64,000 nucleotides of DNA from Laceyella putida (GCF_042665195.1 NZ_JBHTBW010000021.1:62001-126000); one strand, 5' to 3'. Shown: positions 40,792 to 50,526, numbered from the stretch's first letter. Program-made: numbers and translations. Notes: generated by a model from the letters alone, not told the origin.

Positions 40792-41592
40792 TCATTGTGA
40801 TATTGGTTGACTCACTTCACGGTCTTTTGGCATCATCCGGCCATACATCAATTGGGTTGCCCAAAAATATAAGCCGGGAAAAAGATGGCGAAGTTTTAAT
40901 GCCCATTTTAACTTGTGTGGGATCACCATCATCCGCGGACGCTCGATCAGCTCAATGGCATGACGGGCAACCGTGCGGGTGTCCAGCATCTGCCGGGCAA
41001 TGGGAGAAGGAAAATAGCGAGATGGATCATCTTTGCCAAAAAACGGCGACATGACGGGTCCGGGGCAGAGTACCCCGATTTGAATCATAGGTGAATATTC
41101 CAAACGTAAAGACTCAGAAAAGCCGATCAAAGCGAATTTGGTCGCGCAGTAACCCGCCAGATTGGGAATGCCGGTCAAACCGGCCAGTGATGCGATATTG
41201 ATGATTCGCCCGCCCCTTTTTTGCAACATATGGGGCAAGACGGCGTATGTCGTTCGCACCGCACCCAAATAATTGGTTTCCATCATTCCCTGGTAATCTT
41301 CAAGCGAGATGTCCAATGTACCGCCAAACCGTCCATAACCGGCGTTGTTTATCAGAATGTCGATGCGACCAAACTGCCGAATCACCCGATCCACCAGATG
41401 TTTCACATCCGTGTCACGTGTCACGTCACATTGAATAACCTCACATTCCGTTAATTCCTGTTTTATCTTGTTAAGAGCTTGCATGTTTCGCGCGGCCAGG
41501 ATGGGGAAGTATCCGTTTAACACGAGTTGTTTCGCGATCTCTTCCCCAATACCACTGGATGCGCCTGTAATGAGAACAATCGGTTTGTTCAT
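40792..41592 (-). CDS. Short-chain dehydrogenase/reductase
   Basis: Classical SDR, 266 residues. NAD(P) motif ITGASSGIGEEIAKQL, NNAGYG, and catalytic S-Y-K with YCATKFALIGFSESLRLEY. The long C-terminal region with YFWATQLMYGRMMP resembles DltE/YqjQ-type SDRs that act on lipid-like substrates. ATG follows AAAAAGGACGATTCCC. It lies between the aldolase-like and lipid kinase genes and is clearly co-transcribed. Substrate unknown. Confidence 0.88.
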   Translation of the reverse strand: MNKPIVLITGASSGIGEEIAKQLVLNGYFPILAARNMQALNKIKQELTECEVIQCDVTRDTDVKHLVDRVIRQFGRIDILINNAGYGRFGGTLDISLEDYQGMMETNYLGAVRTTYAVLPHMLQKRGGRIINIASLAGLTGIPNLAGYCATKFALIGFSESLRLEYSPMIQIGVLCPGPVMSPFFGKDDPSRYFPSPIARQMLDTRTVARHAIELIERPRMMVIPHKLKWALKLRHLFPGLYFWATQLMYGRMMPKDREVSQPISQ

Positions 41593-41606
41593 GGGAATCG
41601 TCCTTT

Positions 41607-42695
41607 TTAACTCATGGGTACCTGTGGAATAATCTTTCCTTCAATTCTTTCAAAAATATCATCCAAATCTCTGCCGGTAATGGTCAGGCCGTGATTTTTC
41701 AAGCCGATCACAGTTTGTGAGGGATTGTCGGACTGGCGGATCAACTCCGCAACGGTTTCCGCCAATTGGATGCTTCCACACGGATAATTGACTTCTGTTG
41801 AAGGAACTCCGTCCATCCAAGCATGAATATGTACGATTGCTCCCACGTCTGGATGTTCCGCATAGATCATCCAATGTTCAATGGCATCCACAGATACCCG
41901 CTTTGGTTGCACTTGAGGGGGAACGCTTAGTTCCATGGCCGAAAGTTTATCGTCATATCCTTTGACCAATAAGATGTCCCGGCCAATTTCTTTCAGATTT
42001 GATTTATTTACGCCGCTGGCGCTCATCCAAAACTGGTTGTCCTTTTGCCGAGCGCTTAAATTGCCGTAACTGAGTCCGCCAACTCCATACAGGCGCTTGA
42101 TGTGGCGAAACTCTTTGGGTGACAACAGTTCTTCAATCGGAAAAGGGGTTGGCAACAAATTCATCTCATCCAGCTTTTTACCGGCATGATAAAGGCTTTC
42201 GCTTGTTTCATCCCCGTTCCACAATGTTTCCGGCAAATCGGGATGAAAGACATTGTCAATCACCAATTTCGATGTGGCCAGGGGACGCAGGCGCTGAAAC
42301 ACTTCCGCAAAATACCCATCCTCATTTTCCCTTTTTACGGTGGAATAACAGCCCTGTTCCAACGTGATGAAGTGAGTTTTCGGCTCAGCTTGGGAACGGT
42401 CGAGATAGATCATAAAGTTGCCCAAAGACCGAATGAGAATGGGATATCCGGCGTAAAGGATATTGTCGGTAGCCCGGTCTGTCTCCGCAATGGTTGCCAC
42501 AAATGTCCCTTTCCCATGGCGCCGAAAGTGTTGCGGCTTGTCAGGGTCAACAAAGTTGAGTACCAATTGGATATCGGGGCTAACCTCGGGATCCAATTGG
42601 AATCCGTTTTTTTCCATTTCTGCTTTTATTCCTTCCGCAAATCGTTCTAATGTAGGGGTTCTTCTCCAATTTCCAATCATAGCAAAGCTACTCAT
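41607..42695 (-). CDS. Class II aldolase/adducin family protein with an extra N-terminal domain
   Basis: 362 residues. The C-terminal ~170 are an aldolase II/adducin domain with the metal-binding histidines in GAIVHIHAW and IGLKNHGLTITG, and the GGLSYGNLSARQ substrate loop. The N-terminal ~180 residues (SPDIQLVLNFVDPDKPQHFR, ILYAGYPILIRSLGNFMIYL) do not resemble any domain I know. A stand-alone aldolase would have about 210 residues. ATG follows AGAGGTGATGGTAA. First gene of the operon with an SDR and a lipid kinase. No pathway is known to me for this set. Confidence 0.8.
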   Translation of the reverse strand: MSSFAMIGNWRRTPTLERFAEGIKAEMEKNGFQLDPEVSPDIQLVLNFVDPDKPQHFRRHGKGTFVATIAETDRATDNILYAGYPILIRSLGNFMIYLDRSQAEPKTHFITLEQGCYSTVKRENEDGYFAEVFQRLRPLATSKLVIDNVFHPDLPETLWNGDETSESLYHAGKKLDEMNLLPTPFPIEELLSPKEFRHIKRLYGVGGLSYGNLSARQKDNQFWMSASGVNKSNLKEIGRDILLVKGYDDKLSAMELSVPPQVQPKRVSVDAIEHWMIYAEHPDVGAIVHIHAWMDGVPSTEVNYPCGSIQLAETVAELIRQSDNPSQTVIGLKNHGLTITGRDLDDIFERIEGKIIPQVPMS

Positions 42696-42998
42696 TTACC
42701 ATCACCTCTTAACAGTTTCAAGAGATATTATTTGCATATCATATGGAAAAGTATTCTTGTATAAAAAAACGGGAGATATTTCCGATGCCGTAAGATTCTT
42801 GAGCCGCCTGAATTTAATCTTTTGCCGAAAAAAGTTTCTACCTGTAGATGAAGGGTTGTTTTTTGAATTTGATCTATCACATGACATGATGTGTCTTCTA
42901 GATCAGTCCCGCTTTGATGGGGCTTTTCCTTTATAATCGAAATAGCACATGGATTTCCATCGCATTATTTTAAATGAGAAGAAAAGGAACGGTGAGAG
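42696..42998. other. Divergent intergenic region
   Basis: AT-rich, no gene supported. TATAAT at 42932-42937 lies 62 bases before the thioesterase start but has no good -35. A region of short inverted repeats (ACATGACATGATGT near 42880-42893) is present. Confidence 0.4.
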
Positions 42999-43478
42999 AT
43001 GAATTTGAATGAAGAATTGCACCATATTTTGCATGAGGGAACAGAAGAAGAAAAGGAAATTTTGGCTTTGGCTGTACAGGCAATCAAACAGAAACGAGAA
43101 CGCCACAGCGCATACATTTCCGGATTTATGGGGTTAAAAGGTAGATTTGTGGATGAGAATGAATATGAGTTTTGCGTGCCTGTTACGCCTTTTATGCTAA
43201 ACAAGGCGGGAATGGTTCATGGCGGAATAACTGCTACTTTGGCGGATTCAACGATTGGATCACTCATCAATCAGCGATTGCCGCAAGGATATAAAGGAGC
43301 GGTAACCGTTGAGTTAAAGGTGAACTATCTTAAACCTGGATTCGGTAAAGAGCTAATTTCGCGAGCCAAATTAGTTCATATGGGTTCAACGCTGGCGACG
43401 GCCACTTGCGAGATCACCAACGAGAAGGGGAAACTCATTGCTTTTACCACAGGTACCTTCTATATGATCAGAAAGTAG
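42999..43478 (+). CDS. PaaI-family thioesterase, copy 2
   Basis: Hotdog thioesterase, 159 residues, paralogous with the gene at 27205: the same helical N-terminus, then LNKAGMVHGGITATLADSTI and a terminal FTTGTFYMIRK. The catalytic acidic residue is the Asp of LADSTIGS. Substrate unknown. ATG follows AACGGTGAGAG. The gene is AT-richer than most neighbours. A terminator follows. Confidence 0.87.
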   Translation: MNLNEELHHILHEGTEEEKEILALAVQAIKQKRERHSAYISGFMGLKGRFVDENEYEFCVPVTPFMLNKAGMVHGGITATLADSTIGSLINQRLPQGYKGAVTVELKVNYLKPGFGKELISRAKLVHMGSTLATATCEITNEKGKLIAFTTGTFYMIRK

Positions 43479-43555
43479 ATGCGTCTCAACATAGTTGAAA
43501 AAGCCGAAAAACCTATTCGTCTCACAATCAGGCCGTCTTAATAATCAAAACAAGA

Positions 43556-43597
43556 AGTCTGCATTCTCCGGTTGTTCATGGAAATGCAGGCTTTTTT
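43556..43597 (+). terminator. Terminator of thioesterase copy 2
   Basis: AGTCTGCATT and AATGCAGGCT arms (one G-U pair) then a T-run. Confidence 0.75.
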
Positions 43598-43652
43598 GTC
43601 CGATCAAATCTCGGAGTAAGGTTGTTTAAGGTGTTTTTTACATGGTTCATTT

Positions 43653-43666
43653 AGTGAGTACTCACT
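43653..43666. promoter_or_regulatory. Palindromic operator AGTGAGTACTCACT
   Basis: Perfect 14-bp palindrome of the kind bound by TetR-family repressors, about 360 bases before rph. No tetR gene is in the window. Confidence 0.5.
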
Positions 43667-43734
43667 TTATTTTTGCGTGGCTTTATTTTAGAATGAAATT
43701 GGGGACGGGGTTTTCCCGGCATAAAGGGGATCTA

Positions 43735-43905
43735 TGCAGTGTTAGCGAACGCCTTCTGCGCGAGTCGCTGTGTCCGAGGCGTCGTCGGGTTCTCCGTTCC
43801 TGACACATGAACCATCTCGACGAACCGGAAAGTGAGGTATGACCAGGCGCAGACCAACAGCCGGAGTCGGCGGCGCGGTGTCAAGAACCGACCACAAGGC
43901 TAAAA
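43735..43905. other. GC-rich intergenic block upstream of rph
   Basis: Non-coding, GC-rich, and sharply different from the AT-rich sequence on both sides. It contains many GGCG/CGAC words like the elements at 39640 and 50553, but I could not align it. A structured repeat or a decayed insertion is possible. Confidence 0.35.
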
Positions 43906-44022
43906 CAAGACGAATTAGACAAGAATATCGGGTATATCAAGAAAATTGCCCCAAATGGGTACGGTGATTATCTCCATGGAGCCTAAAGCTGATTTGCTTT
44001 CTTAATCAAAAGGGGGATCGAA

Positions 44023-46695
44023 ATGGTACAGTATGTGCTGAACTTTAATGAGATCGATAAAACAAGCCTACCTTACGTTGGGGGTAAGGGAGCCAATCTG
44101 GGTGAAATGAGTAAGGCTGGTTTTCCGATTCCGAAAGGATTTTGTGTGACGACTGCCGCTTACCGTTCTTTTATTGAAACAAGCAGTGAAATGGATGAAC
44201 TGTTTAATCTCCTTGATCAATTAGACCCCAACCAGCTGGATCACCTTCAGCAATTAGGCAAACGGATTCGCGATCATCTTGAGTCATTGAGTATGCCGGA
44301 CGATATTCGATCTGCGATTTTGCAAGCATGGAAAGAGACAGGGGCCGAAGCCGCTTATGCCATTCGATCCAGTGCTACCGCTGAAGACTTGCCGACAGCC
44401 TCCTTCGCGGGGCAACAAGATACCTATTTAAACGTAAAAGGTGAAGATCAACTTCTCCAAGCCATCCAAAAGTGTTGGGCTTCCTTATTTACAGACAGGG
44501 CCATTTCTTATCGTATGAAAAATGAATTTGCTCATCGCTCGGTTTATCTGTCGGTTGTGGTACAGCAAATGGTTTTTCCCGAGGTTTCGGGGATTATGTT
44601 TACGGCAGATCCCGTGACGGGGCATCGAAACACCATCTCGATCGATGCCAGCTTCGGGCTTGGAGAAGCGCTTGTCTCTGGTCTTGTCTCGGCTGATCTG
44701 TACCAGGTTTGCTCCGGGAAAATTGTAAAGAAGCAGGTCGCCGAAAAGAAGATAGCCATTTATGCATTGCCGGAAGGCGGTACGATCACCCAAGATGTAC
44801 CACCAGATAAACAAAAGGAACAGGCACTTTCCGATGAAAAAATAGTGGAGCTGGCAAAGTTAGGAGAACAGATCGAACATCATTATGGATCAGAGCAGGA
44901 CATTGAGTGGGGATTGGCGGGTGGAAAATTATTTATTCTGCAAAGTCGCCCGATAACCTCTTTGTACCCACTTCCACCCATTCAAGATGACTCCAAAATC
45001 CATTTCTTCATTTCCTTTGGGCATCAACAAATGATGACCGAAGCGATGAAGCCGTTAGCCATTTCAATTTGGCGCACATTATTCCCATTTGGAAAAAGAA
45101 AGTTCAGCGCTCAAAGTGATGCCATGCTGGCGGCTGGTGGGCGATTGTTTATTGATCTGACGGAGCTGTTATATTGGAAACCCGCTCGAAAAATAATTCC
45201 CATCGCGTTAAGCAATATTGATGAATTAATCAGCAATGCCAGTATCCAATTCATGCAGCGTGAACAATTTCAAAAGGAAGCCGTTCCAAATAAGCAGGTA
45301 AGCAAAAAAGCCCGGCAATTCGTGAAACTGGTTTTGACCAATATAATCAAAAACATTCTGTTTCGAGACCCTTCCCAATCTATTCATCTGTGTGATGAGT
45401 ATATGGAAAGGTTGGTTCAGAAAAGCAAAGAGGAAATGGCACAGGTGTCAGGTGCTGACAGAATCAAATGGATTCAAGAAAGTGCAGGGAAGTTGCTACC
45501 GACCCTTTTTCAGGAGCTCTTTCACTACCCCGTCTCTGGAATACTGGCATTCAAACTGATCCAACATTGTGCCAACCGTTGGTTGGGAGATGATCGGGAA
45601 GTTCATCTGCTCAATAAATCTTTAGCTGGAAATGTCACCAGTGAAATGGGTCTTGCTCTGGGGGATTTGGCAGATATCGCCAGAAAATATCCCGAAGTGG
45701 TCGAATATCTGAAGAGCGCTGAAAACCATTCCTTCTGCCAAGGACTTGGCCAACTGCCGGGGGGAGACATTTTTCGGAAAGAATTTGCGCGTTTTATCAA
45801 CCAATATGGGATGCGTTGCCCAGGGGAAATCGACATCACGAAGCCACGTTGGCGGGAAGCCCCAACGATGCTGGTACCATCGATTGTAAGTCATATTCAA
45901 AACCTAAAACCAGGGGAACACCGGGAGAGGTTTAAGCAAGGAAAAATCGAAGCGGAACAAGCTGTTCAGTCCTTGCTCAAACGAGTGCGAATGACGAGCG
46001 GAGGGTTGTTGAAACAGAGATGGATGTCTCGGTTGATTACCGTCTTCCGAGGAAACATGGGTGCTCGTGAACATCCTAAATATATCATGGTGTGGCATCT
46101 GGATCTTTATAAACAGGCTATTCTGGAAGAAGCGAATCAGCTTGTGGACAAAGGGGTTTTAAACCATCCAACTGATGTGTTTTATCTCACTTTAGATGAG
46201 ATCCGGATGATATTGGAAGATCGTTTTGCAGAAGATGTGCATGAGTTGATAGATCAGCGGAAAAAGGATTATGAACGATATCAAAAGCTTGCTCCTCCCC
46301 GTGTCATGACCAGTGAAGGAGAAGTGATTACGGGCAGAAGAGGTGATTCTCAAGCGCCGGCTGGAGCTTTGGTCGGTACGCCTGTATCACCGGGAGTAGT
46401 CGAAGGTTATGCCAGAGTGGTGTTAAATCCGGATAAAGCTAATTTACATCCAGGAGAGATATTAATTGCGCCTTTTACAGACCCAGGATGGACGACTCTG
46501 TTTCACTCATCCAAAGCCCTAGTCATGGAAGTCGGAGGCTTGATGACGCATGGAGCGGTAGTGGCGCGTGAGTATGGAATTCCCGCTGTTGTGGGTGTAG
46601 ATGAAGCAACGAAAAAAATCAAAGATGGACAATATATCAGAGTGGATGGAACTCTGGGCTATGTTCAAATATTGGACGCAGAGAAAAATGCTTGA
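44023..46695 (+). CDS. rph: Rifamycin phosphotransferase
   Basis: 890 residues, the typical size of Rph, which inactivates rifamycins by transferring the beta phosphate of ATP to the ansa-chain hydroxyl, releasing AMP and phosphate. The N-terminal PEP-synthase-like ATP-grasp domain carries VGGKGANLGEMSKAGFPIPK and AIRSSATAEDLPTASFAGQQ; the middle domain binds rifamycin; the C-terminal swivelling domain has the catalytic His843 in GGLMTHGAVVAREYGIPAVV. PEP synthase is the alternative, but the long middle domain and the lack of a PEP-binding C-terminal barrel favour Rph. ATG follows AAAGGGGG. A perfect palindrome sits upstream. Codon use is AT-richer than neighbours, a hint of transfer. Confidence 0.85.
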   Translation: MVQYVLNFNEIDKTSLPYVGGKGANLGEMSKAGFPIPKGFCVTTAAYRSFIETSSEMDELFNLLDQLDPNQLDHLQQLGKRIRDHLESLSMPDDIRSAILQAWKETGAEAAYAIRSSATAEDLPTASFAGQQDTYLNVKGEDQLLQAIQKCWASLFTDRAISYRMKNEFAHRSVYLSVVVQQMVFPEVSGIMFTADPVTGHRNTISIDASFGLGEALVSGLVSADLYQVCSGKIVKKQVAEKKIAIYALPEGGTITQDVPPDKQKEQALSDEKIVELAKLGEQIEHHYGSEQDIEWGLAGGKLFILQSRPITSLYPLPPIQDDSKIHFFISFGHQQMMTEAMKPLAISIWRTLFPFGKRKFSAQSDAMLAAGGRLFIDLTELLYWKPARKIIPIALSNIDELISNASIQFMQREQFQKEAVPNKQVSKKARQFVKLVLTNIIKNILFRDPSQSIHLCDEYMERLVQKSKEEMAQVSGADRIKWIQESAGKLLPTLFQELFHYPVSGILAFKLIQHCANRWLGDDREVHLLNKSLAGNVTSEMGLALGDLADIARKYPEVVEYLKSAENHSFCQGLGQLPGGDIFRKEFARFINQYGMRCPGEIDITKPRWREAPTMLVPSIVSHIQNLKPGEHRERFKQGKIEAEQAVQSLLKRVRMTSGGLLKQRWMSRLITVFRGNMGAREHPKYIMVWHLDLYKQAILEEANQLVDKGVLNHPTDVFYLTLDEIRMILEDRFAEDVHELIDQRKKDYERYQKLAPPRVMTSEGEVITGRRGDSQAPAGALVGTPVSPGVVEGYARVVLNPDKANLHPGEILIAPFTDPGWTTLFHSSKALVMEVGGLMTHGAVVAREYGIPAVVGVDEATKKIKDGQYIRVDGTLGYVQILDAEKNA

Positions 46696-46835
46696 TTGAA
46701 CGTTCTAAAGTGATCAAAGAGTGTGGGGGTATGTATGAGGTATTCAAACGGACGAATATTCGTTTTCTTGCGATTAGAGAATCAACACAGATTTCCTTTA
46801 TTTTAAAACCATACAAAAACCCTACTCTCAGAACC

Positions 46836-46866
46836 AGCCAGCCCATTAAAGTGGACTGGCTTTTTC
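46836..46866 (+). terminator. Terminator of rph
   Basis: AGCCAG and CTGGCT arms followed by TTTTTC. The rest of 46700-47014 holds no gene I can support. Confidence 0.75.
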
Positions 46867-47014
46867 ATTGGTAGGTCATGCCGGCGCGGTCAAAACAGAA
46901 GTAACCCAAATGAACATGCTTGGATGGAAAAATAGCGTTTGAAATCAAACGAACCGCTTCTTAACATAAAAGTGATAGGGTTTTATAAGTAATGGGCATC
47001 AAGTGGAGGGGATT

Positions 47015-48631
47015 ATGCTCAAAAAGAAATGGTCTTTAGAAGCGAGAATGGTTTGGTGGATGAGTGTTTTACTGATTTTGGTAATCGGTTTGCTCGGAGG
47101 CACTTATTATGTTTTAATGGTTGATCATATCGAGGAACAAGTGGGAAAACGGGCGCTTGTCATTGCGCAAACTGTAGCGGAAATGCCCGAGATCAAACGT
47201 GCGTTTGACGATAAGGAACCATCGCAAACCATTCAACCATTGGTGGAAAAGATTCGTAAACAGACGAAAGCGGAGTTTATTGTTGTGGGAAACAAAAAAG
47301 GAATCCGTTATTCTCATCCAATTCCGGAGAGGATTGGCAAGAACATGGTGGGGGGAGATAACGGGAGAGCGTTGTTGCGGGGGGAGTCTTACGTATCCAA
47401 AGCCATTGGAAGTTTGGGCCCTTCTTTGAGAGGAAAAGTCCCGATCCGTGATGACCAAGGCAGAGTGATTGGCATCGTATCTGTGGGGATTTTGTTGAGT
47501 GATATTGATGAGATGTCCCGCACTTATTTTGCGAGAATGGCCACAGTGATCATTCTTGTGTTTTCGGTTGCTGTGATGGGCGCTACTTACTTGGCAAAGG
47601 GGTTAAAAAAATCGATTTTCGGTTTGGAACCCGAAGAGATTTCCGTGTTGTTTCAACAGAGGGATACCGTGATTGAATCAGTGAGAGAAGGGATTATCAT
47701 GATAGATGGAGACGGAAATTTAACGCTATTCAATCAGGCGGCTGTGGGGATTTTAGGACTTGTTGATTCCAAGCAGGCCATCGGTTCACCGATCCGGACG
47801 GTCCTTCCCAATACCCGCCTTTTAGAAGTGCTGCAATCGGGAGAAGCCGAGTTGGATCGTGAGATGAACATCAATGGCAAAGAGATTGTGGTGAACCGTT
47901 TGCCGATTCGCAGCTCTGATCAGGTGGTGGGGGCTGTTGCCAGCTTTCGCTTAAAATCGGAGATGGACCAATTAAACGAGAAGCTCTCTCAAGTGAAGCG
48001 GTATGTGGAAGCATTGAGAGCGCAAACCCATGAATATCAAAATACCCTCTATACGATCTCCGGACTGATTCAACTAAAATCTTATCAGGAAGCGATTGAA
48101 CTGATTCACCGTGAGAGTGAAATTCATCAAGATCATGTGTCATGGGTAATGGAGAAGATAGCGGATCCTTGGTTGGGAGCCATTTTAATCGGTTTTTATA
48201 ACCGGGCTCGAGAGCTTAAGATCGACTTTATCATTGAACGTGAAAGCGGTCTGGGGAAAATTCCGCAATCCATCAGTCATCCGTCGCTCGTTTCCATCCT
48301 TGGCAATTTGATCACCAATGCGTTTGAAGCAGTACAGAATTTGGAAGAGGGAGAGCGAAAAGTGAAGCTTTTTATCACTGATATTGGAGAAACCATCTGG
48401 ATTGAAGTCGAAGATTCTGGAGCTGGCATCCAGGAAGAGCATCTCTCCCACATTTTTGACCAGGGATTTTCGACTAAGTCGTCCACGGATGGGGTCCAGA
48501 GAGGATTTGGGCTGGCCAAAGTGAAACAACTGTCGGCTGAGCTGGGGGGAGCCGTCACGATCGAACAAGGAGAATGGGGTGGAGCCGTCTTTGCGGTTGC
48601 TCTTCCCAAACAGGAAAGGAAAATGATATGA
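47015..48631 (+). CDS. Sensor histidine kinase, CitA/DcuS family
   Basis: 538-residue membrane sensor for di/tricarboxylates. Two membrane segments (about 14-36 and 165-190) flank an extracytoplasmic sCACHE domain with RYSHPIPERIGKNMVGGDNG, the citrate/C4-dicarboxylate signature. A cytoplasmic PAS domain follows, then the phospho-acceptor histidine in RAQTHEYQNTLYTISGLIQL and an HATPase with NLITNAFEAV, DSGAGI and GFGLAKVKQL. ATG at 47015 follows GTGGAGGGGATT. The response-regulator gene overlaps its end and tctCBA follows, so it most likely senses the tricarboxylate that TctCBA imports. Confidence 0.92.
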   Translation: MLKKKWSLEARMVWWMSVLLILVIGLLGGTYYVLMVDHIEEQVGKRALVIAQTVAEMPEIKRAFDDKEPSQTIQPLVEKIRKQTKAEFIVVGNKKGIRYSHPIPERIGKNMVGGDNGRALLRGESYVSKAIGSLGPSLRGKVPIRDDQGRVIGIVSVGILLSDIDEMSRTYFARMATVIILVFSVAVMGATYLAKGLKKSIFGLEPEEISVLFQQRDTVIESVREGIIMIDGDGNLTLFNQAAVGILGLVDSKQAIGSPIRTVLPNTRLLEVLQSGEAELDREMNINGKEIVVNRLPIRSSDQVVGAVASFRLKSEMDQLNEKLSQVKRYVEALRAQTHEYQNTLYTISGLIQLKSYQEAIELIHRESEIHQDHVSWVMEKIADPWLGAILIGFYNRARELKIDFIIERESGLGKIPQSISHPSLVSILGNLITNAFEAVQNLEEGERKVKLFITDIGETIWIEVEDSGAGIQEEHLSHIFDQGFSTKSSTDGVQRGFGLAKVKQLSAELGGAVTIEQGEWGGAVFAVALPKQERKMI

Positions 48632-49335
48632 GCAATCTGAGGCCTATTGAAGTGTTAATTGTGGAAGATGATGCACGGGTCGCCAAAGTGAACCAACGCT
48701 TTACGGAAAAAATGGAAGGCTTTCGAGTGGTTGCGATCGCGGCGACGGGTCAAGAAGCCAAAGTGTGGCTGGAGGAGATGCAGCCCCAGCTTGTTTTGTT
48801 GGATGTTTATCTCCCTGATATGAAAGGAATTGAGCTTGTCTGGCATATTCGGCAACATTACAAGCAAATGGATATCATTATGATCACTGCGGCGGAGGAA
48901 ATCGAGGTCATTCAAGATGCACTGCGGGGTGGTGTATTTGATTATCTGGTAAAACCTGTGCTCTTTGACCGTTTTAAGCAGAGCATGGAGAAATACCGGT
49001 TGCATCTGCAAACCCTTTCCTCCCATCAAAGGTTGGACCAAAAACAAGTGGATCAACTATTGGGTCATGTGCAGGAACCCATGTCGGAAACAAGTTTAGC
49101 CAAGGTCCTTCCCAAGGGGATCGATCCTGTAACCTTGGAGAAAGTGGTGCAGGCGGTTCAAGAACATGCTGAGCAAGGATTGACGGCGGAACAGGTTGGC
49201 AATTATTTGGGAGCCAGTCGCACCACAGCGCGTAGGTATCTGGAGTATTTAGTGTCGATCAAACGAATTCGCGCCGATCATACCTATGGAACGATCGGCA
49301 GGCCAGAGCGGAAATATTATGCCGAACAAAATTGA
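48628..49335 (+). CDS. Response regulator, CitB/CitT family
   Basis: 235 residues. N-terminal receiver with EVLIVEDDARV and phospho-acceptor D59 in LVLLDVYLPDMKG, lysine in DYLVKPVLFDRF, then a C-terminal HTH (LTAEQVGNYLGASRTTARRY). The ATG at 48628 overlaps the kinase stop (ATGA), so both are made in one ratio. It probably activates the tctCBA promoter region at 49336-49489. Confidence 0.92.
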   Translation: MSNLRPIEVLIVEDDARVAKVNQRFTEKMEGFRVVAIAATGQEAKVWLEEMQPQLVLLDVYLPDMKGIELVWHIRQHYKQMDIIMITAAEEIEVIQDALRGGVFDYLVKPVLFDRFKQSMEKYRLHLQTLSSHQRLDQKQVDQLLGHVQEPMSETSLAKVLPKGIDPVTLEKVVQAVQEHAEQGLTAEQVGNYLGASRTTARRYLEYLVSIKRIRADHTYGTIGRPERKYYAEQN

Positions 49336-49455
49336 ACAATCCGTGAACAAAATGAACAAAATGCGCTTTATCTTTTTTAGTCTTTTTATTTGCCTTAACT
49401 ATGTTTTCAACCCCTCTCCATGTACAGTAGAAATAGCACTCAATCCTTTTTACAC

Positions 49456-49461
49456 GATAAT
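49456..49461 (+). promoter_or_regulatory. -10 box of tctCBA
   Basis: GATAAT, with a weak -35 (TAGCAC, 16-base spacer), as expected for an activator-dependent promoter. It touches the cre site. Confidence 0.45.
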
Positions 49462-49474
49462 GAAAGCGCTCACA
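49461..49474 (+). promoter_or_regulatory. cre site of tctCBA
   Basis: TGAAAGCGCTCACA matches every fixed position of TGWAANCGNTNWCA and lies at the presumed transcription start. Predicts repression by CcpA when sugar is present, as for citM in Bacillus subtilis. Confidence 0.85.
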
Positions 49475-49489
49475 TCGGGAGGGGTTCAG

Positions 49490-50509
49490 ATGAAAAAATT
49501 CTCCACAGTCTTATTGGCGGGAATGTTGGCCCTTGGTCTCACAGCCTGTTCACAAAAGCCCAATTTCGCCGGAAGCGGGGCGGGTTCCAGTGGCTATCCA
49601 AGCAAAGCCGTTACGATAGTTGCCCCATCTGGTGCGGGTGGAGGCTGGGATCAGACGGCACGTTCCATCAGCAAAGTGTTGCAAGAAAGCAAATTAGTGA
49701 ATCAATCCATCATTGTTGAAAACAGGCCGGGTGGTGGAGGCGCTGTTTTCTTGGCGGAATACGCCACCCAAGAGAAAAAGAATGACTACAAACTGTTTGT
49801 CAACTCGCCGCCCATTTTAATCAATCATCTGAAAAAAGAGGGGAATAGCCCGTTTGGTTATACTGATACGACTCCGCTCGCCCAATTGACCAAAGACTAT
49901 GGAGCCTATGTGGTCAAAGCTGATTCGCCCATAAAAGATTTGACCTCGGTGCTGGGCGAGCTGAAAGCCAACCCGACGAAGGTTACCTTGGCAGGGGGCT
50001 CCGCTCCCGGTTCGATGGATCATCTGGTTGCGATTTTGCCCGCATTCAAGTCCGGCATTGATGCAAAAAAACTCAAATATGTCTCCTATGACGGCGGTGG
50101 GGAAGCCATTGCGGCTCTATTGGGTGGAAACGTGGACATGATCGCGACTGACGCCTCCGCAGTAGGCGAGTATAAAAAGGCCGGCAAAGTGCGGGTTCTC
50201 GCTGTCACCGCTCCAGAGCGCTTGGGTGGCGAGCTGAAAGACGTTCCAACTTTAAAAGAATTGGGGATCAATGATGCGGAGTTTACGATTTGGCGCGGTG
50301 TTTTCGGTCCGAAAGAGATGACGCCGGAAGCGAAGAAGTTTTGGGATGAGAAGCTGAAAGCGTTGTCCGAAAATGAAGCATGGAAAAAAGAGTTGGAAGC
50401 GAAAGGCTGGCAGAGTGAGTATAAAAATTCAGATGAATTTGCCGCTTTCTTGAAAGAGCAAGATCAGCAGGTTCTTGAACTTTTAAAGGCATTGGGAATG
50501 AGCAAATAG
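49490..50509 (+). CDS. tctC: Tripartite tricarboxylate transporter, binding lipoprotein
   Basis: 339 residues. Lipoprotein signal with LTAC, Cys 20; the mature protein has the TctC/Bug fold: SKAVTIVAPSGAGGGWDQTA, ENRPGGGGAVFLAEYA, GGSAPGSMDHLVAILPAF, LLGGNVDMIATDASAV. It captures a tricarboxylate such as citrate outside the membrane and hands it to TctAB. ATG at 49490 follows CGGGAGGGGTTCAG; longer in-frame starts have none. Preceded by a cre site and followed by a duplicated hairpin and a non-coding insert before tctB. Confidence 0.92.
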   Translation: MKKFSTVLLAGMLALGLTACSQKPNFAGSGAGSSGYPSKAVTIVAPSGAGGGWDQTARSISKVLQESKLVNQSIIVENRPGGGGAVFLAEYATQEKKNDYKLFVNSPPILINHLKKEGNSPFGYTDTTPLAQLTKDYGAYVVKADSPIKDLTSVLGELKANPTKVTLAGGSAPGSMDHLVAILPAFKSGIDAKKLKYVSYDGGGEAIAALLGGNVDMIATDASAVGEYKKAGKVRVLAVTAPERLGGELKDVPTLKELGINDAEFTIWRGVFGPKEMTPEAKKFWDEKLKALSENEAWKKELEAKGWQSEYKNSDEFAAFLKEQDQQVLELLKALGMSK

Positions 50510-50526
50510 AGGATGAAAAAGACAGC

